This document shows positions 27,997-36,545 of a stretch of DNA of 64,000 nucleotides, piece after piece. Source of the DNA: Pseudomonas sp. UMAB-08 (GTDB lineage: Bacteria; Pseudomonadota; Gammaproteobacteria; Pseudomonadales; Pseudomonadaceae); NCBI RefSeq assembly GCF_900095225.1, contig NZ_LT607415.1, positions 461,195-525,194 of the forward strand, written 5' to 3'. The notes beneath the pieces are model-generated. The model was not told the DNA's origin, did no database searches, and worked only from the letters and a program-made list of their open reading frames with translations. The stretch's first letter is position 1, and the number at the start of each line of letters is the position of its first letter. Both the position numbers and the translations under genes were made by a program.

Positions 27997-29436
27997 ATGA
28001 CCAATCTTCTACTTTATCAACGCATTGCTCAGCAACTGGCTGAGGATATTCGCCGGGGTGTCTATCAACCCGGTGAGCGCGTGCCCTCTGTTCGCAAAAT
28101 GAGTTCGCAGCTCAATGTCAGCCATGCAACGGTGTTGCAGGCCTATGCAAACCTTGAAGATCAAGGTTTGATCCGGGCGCGTCCGCAGTCGGGTTATTAC
28201 GTGCACCAGACGCCGGCGCTGACTGCGCCCACCCCGGACATCGCTCGCGTAGAACGTCCTGGTCTGGTCACTCGCAGTAGCATTATCCAGCAGGTTTTAG
28301 TCGAATCACGCCGCGAAGGTGTGTTTCCGTTAGGGGCTGCGGTGCCTCACGTAGACTATCTGCCAGTTCGGGCGCTGCACCAGCAGTTGGCAAAAGTGAC
28401 GCGCTTTCAGAGCCCGCGCGCTTTCAGCTATATGTTCAGTCCCGGTTTCGAGCCGTTGCGTCGTCAGGTTGCCATTCGTATGCGCGATGCCGGGGTGGTG
28501 GTCGATCCGTCCGAGGTAGTGATTACCCACGGTTGTGTCGATGCGTTGCAAATGTCCTTGCGGGTACTGACCCGGCCCGGTGATCTGATCGCGACTGAGT
28601 CGCCCACCTATTATGGTTTGCTGCAAATGGCCGACCTTCTGGGGCTCAAGGTCATCGAGATTCCGAGTGATCCTGCCACCGGCATCAGCCTTGAAGCGTT
28701 GCAACTGGCGGCCAACCAGTGGTCGATCAAGGCGTTGGTGATGACATCGCGTCTGAGCAATCCATTGGGTGGGACCGTGCCTGAAGAGCGGCAGAAGCAT
28801 CTGCTGCGACTCGCCTCGGATTTTGATATTCAGATTGTGGAAGACGACATTTATGGCGAGCTGATGTTTGAGCTCGGGCGAACCAAGGCGTTGAAGGCCT
28901 TTGACCGGCTGGGCAGGGTGATTTATTGCTCGAGTTTTTCCAAGACCTTGGCGCCCGGTGTGCGTATCGGCTGGACGATTGCCGGAAAGTATCAAGCGGA
29001 AATCCAGCGATTACAGACATTCAGTACCCATTCAGCCTGCAGCGTCACCCAAATGGGCGTTGCTGCTTATCTGGAAAACGGCGGTTATGACCGGCATTTA
29101 AGGTTCATTCGCCTGGAATACCGCAAAAACTTGAGCGCGTTCCAGTTGGCGGTGCAGCAATATTTCCCGGAAGGAACTCAAATGAGTCGGCCAACGGGAG
29201 GATTTATTCTGTGGGTGAGCTTGCCGGGGCGGGTTAACACCCAGGAATTGCATGTGCGAGCCCTGGAGCAGGGAATCAGCATTGCGCCGGGGCTTATTTT
29301 TAGCAATACAGAGCAGTTCAATCACTGTATTCGGCTCAACTGTGGTATCCCGTGGAACCGCGAAGCGGAGCGCGCACTGATGACTTTGGGCATGCTCGCC
29401 AAGCAACTGTGTCAAGAAACGGCGCAAGCTTACTGA
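27997..29436 (+). CDS. MocR-type GntR/aminotransferase fusion regulator
   Basis: A 479-residue PLP-dependent regulator. The N-terminal GntR winged helix is at about residues 5–72 (PGERVPSVRKMSSQLNVSHA). A fold-type I aminotransferase domain spans about 110–470. The PLP lysine is in SSFSKTLAPGVRIGW near residue 315, and ESPTYYGLL and RLSNPLGG are further cofactor-site motifs. Such proteins are usually repressors or activators rather than enzymes. No divergent target gene exists here, unlike classic PdxR or GabR, so autoregulation or remote targets are likely. Confidence 0.9.
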   Translation: MTNLLLYQRIAQQLAEDIRRGVYQPGERVPSVRKMSSQLNVSHATVLQAYANLEDQGLIRARPQSGYYVHQTPALTAPTPDIARVERPGLVTRSSIIQQVLVESRREGVFPLGAAVPHVDYLPVRALHQQLAKVTRFQSPRAFSYMFSPGFEPLRRQVAIRMRDAGVVVDPSEVVITHGCVDALQMSLRVLTRPGDLIATESPTYYGLLQMADLLGLKVIEIPSDPATGISLEALQLAANQWSIKALVMTSRLSNPLGGTVPEERQKHLLRLASDFDIQIVEDDIYGELMFELGRTKALKAFDRLGRVIYCSSFSKTLAPGVRIGWTIAGKYQAEIQRLQTFSTHSACSVTQMGVAAYLENGGYDRHLRFIRLEYRKNLSAFQLAVQQYFPEGTQMSRPTGGFILWVSLPGRVNTQELHVRALEQGISIAPGLIFSNTEQFNHCIRLNCGIPWNREAERALMTLGMLAKQLCQETAQAY

Positions 29437-29555
29437 GGTGTTACCTCAGGGGTGAATCCTGTACTCAGCGCTTTGCACTCGTCCGGTTTGAATCTGCTGG
29501 CTTGTCATGAACCCTTCAACAGGCCAGCATATGGCCCTCTGCCTTGCTGCCATTT

Positions 29556-30236
29556 ATGTCTATGAATTTTCTTCGTTGTATCGGGTTGCTGTTAATTGTA
29601 CTGGTGAGTGCCTGTGGTCCTGAAAAACCTTCTGCGCCGGTGCCTAAGGTCGTACCAGAAGCAGCGTCGGGTGTACCGGTGGACGCGGGGGGCAAGCCGG
29701 TCGTCGTGCCACCTGCGCCAATCGCAGCGCAGGTGCATGTCCATGAGTTGAAACCTAACATTCCGGTGGTCCCGGTAGTGGTGACTCCAGGCCTGGCGGC
29801 CTCGATGAAGAAAGCCGCTGCCGCCAAAGCACCTGTCACCCCGTCGGCGGCGGTGACTCCCTCAGCCAAGGCGTCCGTACAAAAGACTGTCTCCGGCAAA
29901 GCCATGCCCGAGTCGACCCCGGCAAAGCCTCGCGCGCCGATGGCCAGCAAGACCAAGCCCGCCAGTGAAGTGGTGCGGCAAACCCGTCTCTCCCAGCCGA
30001 ATCTGGACTTGAGTCTGCCGACAGATATGGTCAAGGAGATGGCGCCCGTTGGTACGGTGGCGCCTATCGCTAACAAGTCTTTATTGCCACCCATGTTTGG
30101 CGAGAAAAAAACGGCTCCGGAAGGTCCTTTCCAGCTCAACGGCCGCTTGCTGAATAACGCAATGAAGCTGCAAATGCGCGACGAAAATCGGCGGGAAGTC
30201 GAAGGTGCCGCCCTCGATTTCGAGTTCAAGCAGTAA
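29556..30236 (+). CDS. Pro/Ala-rich lipoprotein of unknown function
   Basis: A 226-residue protein with a hydrophobic N-terminus and lipobox VSAC ending near residue 21, so an outer-membrane or periplasmic lipoprotein is likely. Residues 25–140 are rich in Pro, Ala, Val and Lys and probably disordered. The C-terminal 70 residues are more regular (PFQLNGRLLNNAMKLQM), suggesting a short folded domain. Start choice between 29556 and 29562 is uncertain because no strong ribosome-binding site is visible. I do not recognise the family. Confidence 0.65.
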   Translation: MSMNFLRCIGLLLIVLVSACGPEKPSAPVPKVVPEAASGVPVDAGGKPVVVPPAPIAAQVHVHELKPNIPVVPVVVTPGLAASMKKAAAAKAPVTPSAAVTPSAKASVQKTVSGKAMPESTPAKPRAPMASKTKPASEVVRQTRLSQPNLDLSLPTDMVKEMAPVGTVAPIANKSLLPPMFGEKKTAPEGPFQLNGRLLNNAMKLQMRDENRREVEGAALDFEFKQ

Positions 30237-30336
30237 CGCTAAAAAGCGGTCTGCCGTCAGACTGATTTCAAACGGCCGTTTTAGCGGGTAATATCCCTCG
30301 ATACTTTAACCATTGCCGGTCGCGAGGATATTCGTT

Positions 30337-30594
30337 ATGGACTGTCGTCCAGATTGCGGGGCCTGCTGCATCGCACCTTCTATCAGTTCGCCAATTCCTG
30401 GCATGCCCAATGGCAAGGCCGCAGGAGAGCGCTGCCTGCATCTTTCTGTCGAATCGTTGTGTGGTTTGTTCGGCAGGTCCGAGCGACCTGCCGTGTGCAG
30501 TGCGTTTTCGCCGGATGAGGAGGTCTGTGGGTCGAGCCAGGCGGAGGCTATTCGTCTGATTGGCTGGTGGGAGCAAGCGACCGCAGTGGCGTGA
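30337..30594 (+). CDS. small cysteine-cluster protein (YkgJ/CxxCxxCC family)
   Basis: An 85-residue protein whose first residues contain CRPDCGACC, a cluster typical of the YkgJ/UPF0153 zinc- or iron-chelating family. Further cysteines lie at CLHL, CGLF, VCSAF and VCGSS. Metal binding is expected; the biological role is not known. ATG 30337 is preferred over the in-frame start at 30313 because GAGGA lies eight bases before it. It is a stand-alone gene before the START-domain gene. Confidence 0.8.
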   Translation: MDCRPDCGACCIAPSISSPIPGMPNGKAAGERCLHLSVESLCGLFGRSERPAVCSAFSPDEEVCGSSQAEAIRLIGWWEQATAVA

Positions 30595-30666
30595 TGGCCT
30601 TTACTCAAGCAGAACTGATTTCCCGCAAACCGGTTTACCGGAACTTTGACAACAAGGAATAAAATA

Positions 30667-31272
30667 ATGAGTTCGCTGCATCGGATAGCTGTTGTGTGTG
30701 GTTTGACTGTATTGATGGCTGCTGCCGCTCAGGCTGAAGACTGGAAAGTCGCGAAGGATGAGGGGGGTATCAACATCTCTTTGAGCGAAGTGGCGGGCTC
30801 CAAGTACAAGGCTTATCGCGGTGTCACTACGATCAAGGCGAGTGTGGCCAAGCTGCGCGGCCTGCAGGAAGACGTTGTGGGTGCTTGTACCTGGATTCAT
30901 GAATGCAAGTCGCAGAAGTTGCTCAAGTATGACGGTGCCAAGACGTGGACCTACACCCAGTTCAATACCCCTTGGCCTGTGACTCCGCGCGACTCGGTGT
31001 TGCTGGTGACTTCCGAGCAGGGCGCTGATGGCACTCTGACGCGCACGCTAAAGGGCGAGCCAACGTATATTCCAGAGGAAAAAGGCTTTGTGCGGGTCGC
31101 GCAGGTAGAGGGTTTCTGGAAATTTGTTCCCAAAGGTGCCGATCAAACCGAAGTGACGTACCAGGTTCATACCGAGCCGGGTGGTAGCGTGCCGTCCTGG
31201 CTGGCCAACAAGTTTGTGGTGGACGCTCCTTTCAATACCTTGAAGGCGTTGAAAGAGAAGGCGGAGAAGTAA
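30667..31272 (+). CDS. periplasmic START-domain protein
   Basis: A 201-residue protein with a signal peptide ending AAAAQAE near residue 24. The mature part is a START-like lipid-binding fold (WKVAKDEGGINISLSE, RDSVLLVT, FWKFVPKG and TEVTYQVHTEPGG). Bacterial secreted START proteins probably bind a hydrophobic ligand, but the ligand is unknown. AAGGAATAAA gives the ribosome-binding site for ATG 30667; the longer frame from 30646 lacks one. A strong terminator separates it from convergent gltA. Confidence 0.83.
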   Translation: MSSLHRIAVVCGLTVLMAAAAQAEDWKVAKDEGGINISLSEVAGSKYKAYRGVTTIKASVAKLRGLQEDVVGACTWIHECKSQKLLKYDGAKTWTYTQFNTPWPVTPRDSVLLVTSEQGADGTLTRTLKGEPTYIPEEKGFVRVAQVEGFWKFVPKGADQTEVTYQVHTEPGGSVPSWLANKFVVDAPFNTLKALKEKAEK

Positions 31273-31317
31273 TCGATCCTGATCGTCGGGGGCTGATGAC
31301 AGCTTTCCTGGCGCTAC

Positions 31318-31348
31318 AAAAAAGGGCTGCCAATGGCAGCCCTTTTTT
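31318..31348. terminator. bidirectional terminator between the START gene and gltA
   Basis: AAAAAAGGGCTGCC/GGCAGCCCTTTTTT is a perfect 14-base stem with a three-base loop, serving both convergent genes. Confidence 0.92.
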
Positions 31349-31385
31349 AATTCTCGACGGTTTAGGTCGAGAATGGTTTGCAGTC

Positions 31386-32675
31386 TTACTTGCGATCTTC
31401 CAGTGGCACGATGTCGCGAGACACGTAGCCAGTGTACAGCTGGCGAGGACGGCCAATCTTGTACGGGCTGGAGAGCATTTCTTTCCAATGCGAGATCCAG
31501 CCGACGGTCCGCGCCAAGGCGAAGATCACGGTGAACATGCTGGTTGGAATACCGATAGCTTTCAGGATGATGCCCGAATAGAAGTCTACGTTCGGGTACA
31601 GCGAGCGTTCGATGAAGTACGGGTCGGTCAGGGCGATCTCTTCGAGACGCATGGCCAGTTCCAGCTGTGGATCGTTGGTGATGCCCAGCTCTCTTAGTAC
31701 TTCGTCGCAGGTCTGCTTCATCACGGTGGCGCGCGGATCGCGGTTTTTGTAAACCCGGTGACCGAAGCCCATCAACTTGAACGGATCGTTCTTGTCTTTG
31801 GCCTTGGCAATGAATTTGTCGATGTTCGAGACATCGCCAATTTCATCGAGCATAGCCAATACTGCTTCGTTGGCGCCGCCGTGTGCCGGGCCCCAAAGAG
31901 CTGCGATGCCGGCAGCGATGCAGGCGAACGGGTTGGCGCCCGAGGAACCGGCCATGCGCACAGTAGAGGTCGACGCATTCTGCTCGTGATCGGCGTGCAG
32001 GATAAAGATCTTATCCATTGCCTTGGCCAACACCGGGCTGATCGGTTTGATCTCGCAGGGGGTGTTGAACATCATGTGCAGGAAGTTTTCTGCGTAGTTC
32101 AGGTCGTTGCGCGGGTACATCATGGGTTGCCCCATGGAATATTTGTACACCATCGCTGCCAGGGTAGGCATTTTTGCAACCAGACGGATCGCGGAGATTT
32201 CACGATGCTGCGGGTTATTAATGTCCAGAGAGTCGTGATAGAACGCCGACAGGGCACCCACCACGCCGCACATAACGGCCATTGGGTGAGCGTCGCGACG
32301 GAAACCGTTGAAGAATGTCTTCAACTGCTCGTGCACCATCGTGTGGTTCTTCACGGTGATCACGAACTGGGCTTTCTGTTCGGTCGTCGGCAGTTCGCCG
32401 TTGAGCAACAGGTAGCAGGTTTCCAGGTAATCCGATTCTGCAGCAAGCTGTTCGATCGGGTAGCCGCGGTGCAACAGGATGCCTTTGTCACCGTCGATAT
32501 AGGTAATCTTCGACTCGCAAGAGGCGGTCGACATGAAACCAGGGTCGAATGTGAAGTGGCCGGTGGCGGTTAGACCGCGAACGTCGATTACATCGGGACC
32601 CACGGTGCCGGTCAGAATTGGCAGCTCGACGGGGGCTGCGCCCTCGATGATCAACTGCGCTTTTTTGTCAGCCAT
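31386..32675 (-). CDS. gltA: citrate synthase
   Basis: A 429-residue type II (hexameric, gammaproteobacterial) citrate synthase that condenses acetyl-CoA with oxaloacetate. Catalytic His265 in WGPAHGG, His306 in GFGHRVY and Asp364 in VDFYSGI are intact, and [14 protein letters not shown] is at 227–240. It is divergent from sdhCDAB, the normal Pseudomonas arrangement. A sigma-70 promoter lies about 60–85 bases upstream. Confidence 0.98.
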   Translation of the reverse strand: MADKKAQLIIEGAAPVELPILTGTVGPDVIDVRGLTATGHFTFDPGFMSTASCESKITYIDGDKGILLHRGYPIEQLAAESDYLETCYLLLNGELPTTEQKAQFVITVKNHTMVHEQLKTFFNGFRRDAHPMAVMCGVVGALSAFYHDSLDINNPQHREISAIRLVAKMPTLAAMVYKYSMGQPMMYPRNDLNYAENFLHMMFNTPCEIKPISPVLAKAMDKIFILHADHEQNASTSTVRMAGSSGANPFACIAAGIAALWGPAHGGANEAVLAMLDEIGDVSNIDKFIAKAKDKNDPFKLMGFGHRVYKNRDPRATVMKQTCDEVLRELGITNDPQLELAMRLEEIALTDPYFIERSLYPNVDFYSGIILKAIGIPTSMFTVIFALARTVGWISHWKEMLSSPYKIGRPRQLYTGYVSRDIVPLEDRK

Positions 32676-32733
32676 GTGGCCTCCTATATATGCTTCAAAT
32701 CATCAGACAGACCCCCCACGCAGGGCCCGCACC

Positions 32734-32761
32734 ACTATAGTGAGATAAATCTTAAAGTCAA
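32734..32761 (-). promoter_or_regulatory. sigma-70 promoter of gltA
   Basis: On the minus strand TTGACT (32761–32756), a 16-base spacer and TATAGT (32739–32734). The -10 lies in the palindrome CACTATAGTG. Confidence 0.7.
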
Positions 32762-32875
32762 TTTGCCTAAAGTCTTGCTGCAGAGGGCTTCGGGCGAGGT
32801 TTTTCCGTGAAGATTCGAGCCGTTTACGCCTTTTATAAGTCGGGCGCAATTGCCTATTAGCGTGAGGTCTGCGCG

Positions 32876-32904
32876 TTGTCATTAGTGACCTAACTGTCTA
32901 TACT
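32876..32904 (+). promoter_or_regulatory. sigma-70 promoter of sdhCDAB
   Basis: TTGTCA at 32876–32881, a 17-base spacer and TATACT at 32899–32904. Transcription from here gives a leader of about 130 bases before sdhC. The rest of the 364-base gltA–sdhC gap holds no gene. Confidence 0.7.
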
Positions 32905-33039
32905 CTGGCTCCGACCGCCGGGGGCTTTAGGGCCTGTTTCATGGGGGTCGTCACTCTCTGGGTGGTGGGTACCTGACCAGTGCACTTCCCAACAACTTTG
33001 CCCTGATTGTTAGGGGCTCTTCAAGTGTGAAAAAAAGCC

Positions 33040-33414
33040 GTGAATAGCCAACGACCTGTAAACCTCGACCTAAGGACCATCAAACTCCCAGTCACTGCTT
33101 ACACGTCCATTCTTCACCGTATTTCCGGTGTCATCCTCTTTGTCGGCCTTGCCATCATGCTTTATGCATTGGGCAAATCGCTGGGCTCCGAGGAAGGTTT
33201 CGGGGAAGTGAAGGCGTGTTTGACCAGTGTGCTAGCCAAGCTAGTAATTTGGAGCCTGCTGTCCGCCTTGCTGTATCACTTGGTGGCAGGTATTCGCCAC
33301 TTGATCATGGACATGGGCATCGGTGAAACGCTGGAAGGCGGCAAACTGGGCTCGAAAATCGTTCTCGCCGTCTCCGCGGTGCTGATCGTTCTGGCGGGAG
33401 TATGGATATGGTAA
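33040..33414 (+). CDS. sdhC: succinate dehydrogenase cytochrome b556 subunit
   Basis: A 124-residue membrane anchor with three hydrophobic helices that binds haem b and ubiquinone together with SdhD. RPVNLDLRTIKLPVTAYTSI at the N-terminus, SILHRISG and the haem-ligand region LLYHLVAGIRHLIMD are diagnostic. The start is GTG 33040; the earlier GTG at 33026 runs into a stop. No strong ribosome-binding site precedes it. First gene of sdhCDAB, transcribed after a long leader. Confidence 0.95.
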   Translation: MNSQRPVNLDLRTIKLPVTAYTSILHRISGVILFVGLAIMLYALGKSLGSEEGFGEVKACLTSVLAKLVIWSLLSALLYHLVAGIRHLIMDMGIGETLEGGKLGSKIVLAVSAVLIVLAGVWIW

Positions 33415-33776
33415 CCAACGTCACTAACCTGTCGCGTTCGGGCCTCTATGACTGGATGGCACAGCGCGTATCTGCGGTCGTGCTCGCGGCTTATTTCATA
33501 TTCCTGATCGGGTACCTCATCGCGAACCCTGGCCTGGGGTACGCCCAATGGCACGCGCTGTTCGCTAACAACGCGATGCGTATCTTCAGTCTGCTGGCCT
33601 TTGTTGCTCTGGGCGCTCACGCCTGGGTTGGCATGTGGACCATCGCGACCGATTACCTGACGCCGATGGCGCTGGGCAAGTCCGCGACTGCAGTACGTTT
33701 CCTCTTCCAGGCTGTCTGCGGCATCGCGATGTTCGCTTACTTCGTCTGGGGTGTGCAGATTCTTTGGGGTATCTGA
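33408..33776 (+). CDS. sdhD: succinate dehydrogenase membrane anchor subunit
   Basis: A 122-residue three-helix membrane protein, the second anchor of complex II. SGLYDWMAQRVSAVVLAAYF at the N-terminus and the haem-ligand histidine in ALGAHAWVGMWTIATDYL are conserved. ATG 33408 is chosen over ATG 33402 because GGGAG at 33396–33400 is seven bases before it but only one base before the other. It overlaps the end of sdhC by seven bases, so translation is coupled. Confidence 0.95.
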   Translation: MVTNVTNLSRSGLYDWMAQRVSAVVLAAYFIFLIGYLIANPGLGYAQWHALFANNAMRIFSLLAFVALGAHAWVGMWTIATDYLTPMALGKSATAVRFLFQAVCGIAMFAYFVWGVQILWGI

Positions 33777-33779
33777 TTC

Positions 33780-35552
33780 ATGGCTAACATTAATACGCTT
33801 TCTTTTGACGCCATCATCATCGGTGGCGGCGGCGCTGGCATGCGCGCAGCATTGCAGCTGGCCCAAGGCGGTCACAAGACCGCTGTAGTTACAAAGGTAT
33901 TCCCGACTCGTTCCCATACCGTTTCCGCTCAGGGTGGCATCACCTGTGCCATCGCCTCCGCAGATCCAAACGATGACTGGCGCTGGCACATGTACGATAC
34001 CGTCAAGGGCTCCGATTACATCGGTGACCAGGACGCTATCGAATACATGTGTTCCGTAGGCCCGGAAGCGGTCTTCGAACTCGAGCACATGGGTCTGCCG
34101 TTCTCCCGTACCGAGCAAGGCCGTATCTATCAGCGTCCGTTCGGCGGTCAGTCGAAAGACTTTGGCAAGGGCGGTCAGGCTGCACGTACTTGCGCAGCTG
34201 CCGACCGTACCGGTCACGCGTTGCTGCACACCCTTTACCAAGCCAACCTGAAAGCCGGCACTGTATTCCTCAACGAATACTATGCAGTGGATCTGGTGAA
34301 GAACCAGGACGGCGTGTTCGTCGGCATCATCGCGATCTGCATCGAAACCGGTGAGACTTCGTACATCCGCGCAAACGCGACTGTACTGGCCACTGGCGGC
34401 GCTGGCCGTATCTACTCGTCGACCACCAACGCACTGATCAATACCGGTGACGGTATCGGCATGGCGCTGCGTGCAGGCGTGCCGGTTCAGGATATCGAGA
34501 TGTGGCAGTTCCACCCAACCGGCATCGCCGGCGCAGGTGTACTGGTTACTGAAGGTTGCCGTGGTGAAGGTGGTTACCTGATCAACAAGCATGGCGAGCG
34601 TTTCATGGAGCGTTATGCTCCGAACGCCAAAGACCTTGCTGGTCGTGACGTAGTAGCACGCTCCATGGTTAAAGAGATCATCGCCGGTAACGGTTGTGGT
34701 CCGGATGGCGATCACGTAATGCTCAAGCTCGATCACCTGGGCGAAGAAGTGTTGCACAGCCGTCTGCCAGGTATCTGCGAATTGTCCAAGACATTCGCTC
34801 ACGTCGATCCAGTGACCGATCCGGTTCCTGTGGTTCCGACATGCCACTACATGATGGGCGGCGTTGCCACCAACATTCATGGTCAGGCAATCACTCAGAA
34901 CGCTGCTGGCGTGGACACCATCATCCCGGGTCTGTTCGCTGTCGGCGAAGTGGCTTGCGTATCGGTGCACGGCGCCAACCGTCTGGGCGGTAACTCGTTG
35001 CTCGACCTGGTGGTCTTCGGCCGCGCTGCCGGTATCCACCTGGAACAAAGCCTGCGTGAAGGTGTTGAATACCGCCGCGCGACTGAAACCGATGTTGACT
35101 TCGCACTCGAGCGCCTTGCTGGCTTGAACGCGCGGACCACCGGTGAAGACGTCGCTTCGCTGCGTAAAGAACTGCAAAGCTGCATGCAGAACTACTTTGG
35201 TGTGTTCCGTACTGGCGAATACATGCAGAAGGGTATTGCTCAGTTGGCAGGCCTGCGCGAGCGCATCGCCAACGTCAAGATCAACGACAAGAGCCAGGCG
35301 TTCAACACGGCTCGGATCGAAGCTCTGGAACTGCAAAACCTGCTGGAAGTTGCTGAAGCTACCGCGATTGCCGCAGAAAATCGTAAAGAGTCCCGCGGCG
35401 CTCACGCCCGTGAAGACTTTGAAGATCGCGATGACGTGAACTGGCTGTGCCACACCCTGTACTTCCCGGGTGAAAAACGCGTAGCCAAGCGTGCCGTGAA
35501 CTTCTCGCCGAAGACTGTTCCGACTTTCCAACCCATGATCCGCACTTATTAA
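33780..35552 (+). CDS. sdhA: succinate dehydrogenase flavoprotein subunit
   Basis: A 590-residue catalytic subunit that oxidises succinate to fumarate. The N-terminal FAD motif [19 protein letters not shown] is present, and His46 in [11 protein letters not shown] is the residue that binds FAD covalently. The active-site segments [22 protein letters not shown] and [14 protein letters not shown] follow. It starts three bases after the sdhD stop. Length is normal. Confidence 0.98.
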   Translation: MANINTLSFDAIIIGGGGAGMRAALQLAQGGHKTAVVTKVFPTRSHTVSAQGGITCAIASADPNDDWRWHMYDTVKGSDYIGDQDAIEYMCSVGPEAVFELEHMGLPFSRTEQGRIYQRPFGGQSKDFGKGGQAARTCAAADRTGHALLHTLYQANLKAGTVFLNEYYAVDLVKNQDGVFVGIIAICIETGETSYIRANATVLATGGAGRIYSSTTNALINTGDGIGMALRAGVPVQDIEMWQFHPTGIAGAGVLVTEGCRGEGGYLINKHGERFMERYAPNAKDLAGRDVVARSMVKEIIAGNGCGPDGDHVMLKLDHLGEEVLHSRLPGICELSKTFAHVDPVTDPVPVVPTCHYMMGGVATNIHGQAITQNAAGVDTIIPGLFAVGEVACVSVHGANRLGGNSLLDLVVFGRAAGIHLEQSLREGVEYRRATETDVDFALERLAGLNARTTGEDVASLRKELQSCMQNYFGVFRTGEYMQKGIAQLAGLRERIANVKINDKSQAFNTARIEALELQNLLEVAEATAIAAENRKESRGAHAREDFEDRDDVNWLCHTLYFPGEKRVAKRAVNFSPKTVPTFQPMIRTY

Positions 35553-35563
35553 GGGTGGCCGAT

Positions 35564-36268
35564 ATGTTGCAAGTCAGTGTTTATCGCTACAACCCGGATC
35601 AGGACGCTGCACCGTTCATGCAGGAATTCAAGGTCAATACCAACGGTAAAGACTTGATGGTTCTGGACGTGCTGGCCCTGATCAAAGAGCAGGACGAGGG
35701 TTTCTCCTATCGTCGCTCTTGCCGTGAAGGCGTGTGTGGCTCAGACGGCATGAACATCAACGGTAAAAACGGCCTGGCATGTATCACGCCGCTGTCCGCC
35801 GTGGTCAAGGGCAACAAGCTGGTGGTACGTCCACTGCCTGGTTTGCCGGTTATTCGTGACCTGGTCGTCGATATGAGCATCTTCTATAAGCAGTACGAGA
35901 AGGTGAAGCCTTACCTGCTGAACGACACGCCGGCTCCGGCCATCGAGCGTCTGCAGTCGCCAGAAGAACGCGAGAAGCTGGACGGTTTGTACGAGTGCAT
36001 TCTGTGCGCTTGCTGCTCGACTTCCTGCCCGTCCTTCTGGTGGAACCCTGACAAGTTCCTCGGTCCAGCTGCACTGCTGCAAGCCTACCGTTTCCTGGCT
36101 GACAGCCGTGACACTCATACCCAGGAACGTCTGGCTTCGCTGGATGACCCGTTCAGCGTTTTCCGCTGCCGCGGGATCATGAACTGCGTGAACGTGTGTC
36201 CGAAGGGCCTGAACCCAACCAAGGCTATCGGTCACGTTCGCAGCATGCTGCTGCAAAGCGGCGTCTGA
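35564..36268 (+). CDS. sdhB: succinate dehydrogenase iron-sulfur subunit
   Basis: A 234-residue protein carrying three iron-sulfur centres that connect FAD to quinone. The [2Fe-2S] site is SCREGVCGSDGMNINGKNGLAC near residues 53–75. CILCACCSTSCP and CRGIMNCVNVCPKG provide the [4Fe-4S] and [3Fe-4S] ligands. ATG 35564 is preferred to GTG 35555 because AAGGG at 35551–35555 is correctly spaced only for the ATG. Last gene of sdhCDAB. Confidence 0.97.
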   Translation: MLQVSVYRYNPDQDAAPFMQEFKVNTNGKDLMVLDVLALIKEQDEGFSYRRSCREGVCGSDGMNINGKNGLACITPLSAVVKGNKLVVRPLPGLPVIRDLVVDMSIFYKQYEKVKPYLLNDTPAPAIERLQSPEEREKLDGLYECILCACCSTSCPSFWWNPDKFLGPAALLQAYRFLADSRDTHTQERLASLDDPFSVFRCRGIMNCVNVCPKGLNPTKAIGHVRSMLLQSGV

Positions 36269-36323
36269 TTTGACTGTTGTACTCGTAACACCGTAACACC
36301 CGTAACTGATGTACCTGTACTAG

Positions 36324-36357
36324 CTGCGGCGCAGGCTTCAACCGGCGCCGTAGTTTT
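36324..36357 (+). terminator. weak terminator-like hairpin between sdhB and sucA
   Basis: CTGCGGCGC pairs with GCGCCGTAG (one G-T wobble), followed by only four T. It may reduce but not abolish read-through into sucA. The remaining sequence of the 277-base gap shows nothing else I can assign. Confidence 0.45.
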
Positions 36358-36545
36358 AACCTGAGCAGTAGCTCATAAAGCTGCGGCTCTTACTTTGAAG
36401 AAATGAGACCAGCAGGGGCATCCGGGCTGGTACCCGGACTATCTGCGTGAACCTTGGTGGCTTGTCTGAGTCGTTTCACATGGACTTTGTCAGGTTTACT
36501 GCGGTGTCTTCGCCGGTGGTGTCCCCTTACCGAGGGTGACCAAGC

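Noticed and set aside
27837..28043. 68-codon open frame before the MocR gene
   Set aside because: Runs out of frame into the regulator gene, has no ribosome-binding site and no recognisable features.
33276..35531. 751-codon open frame on the minus strand
   Set aside because: Antisense shadow of sdhD and sdhA with no family features or ribosome-binding site logic.
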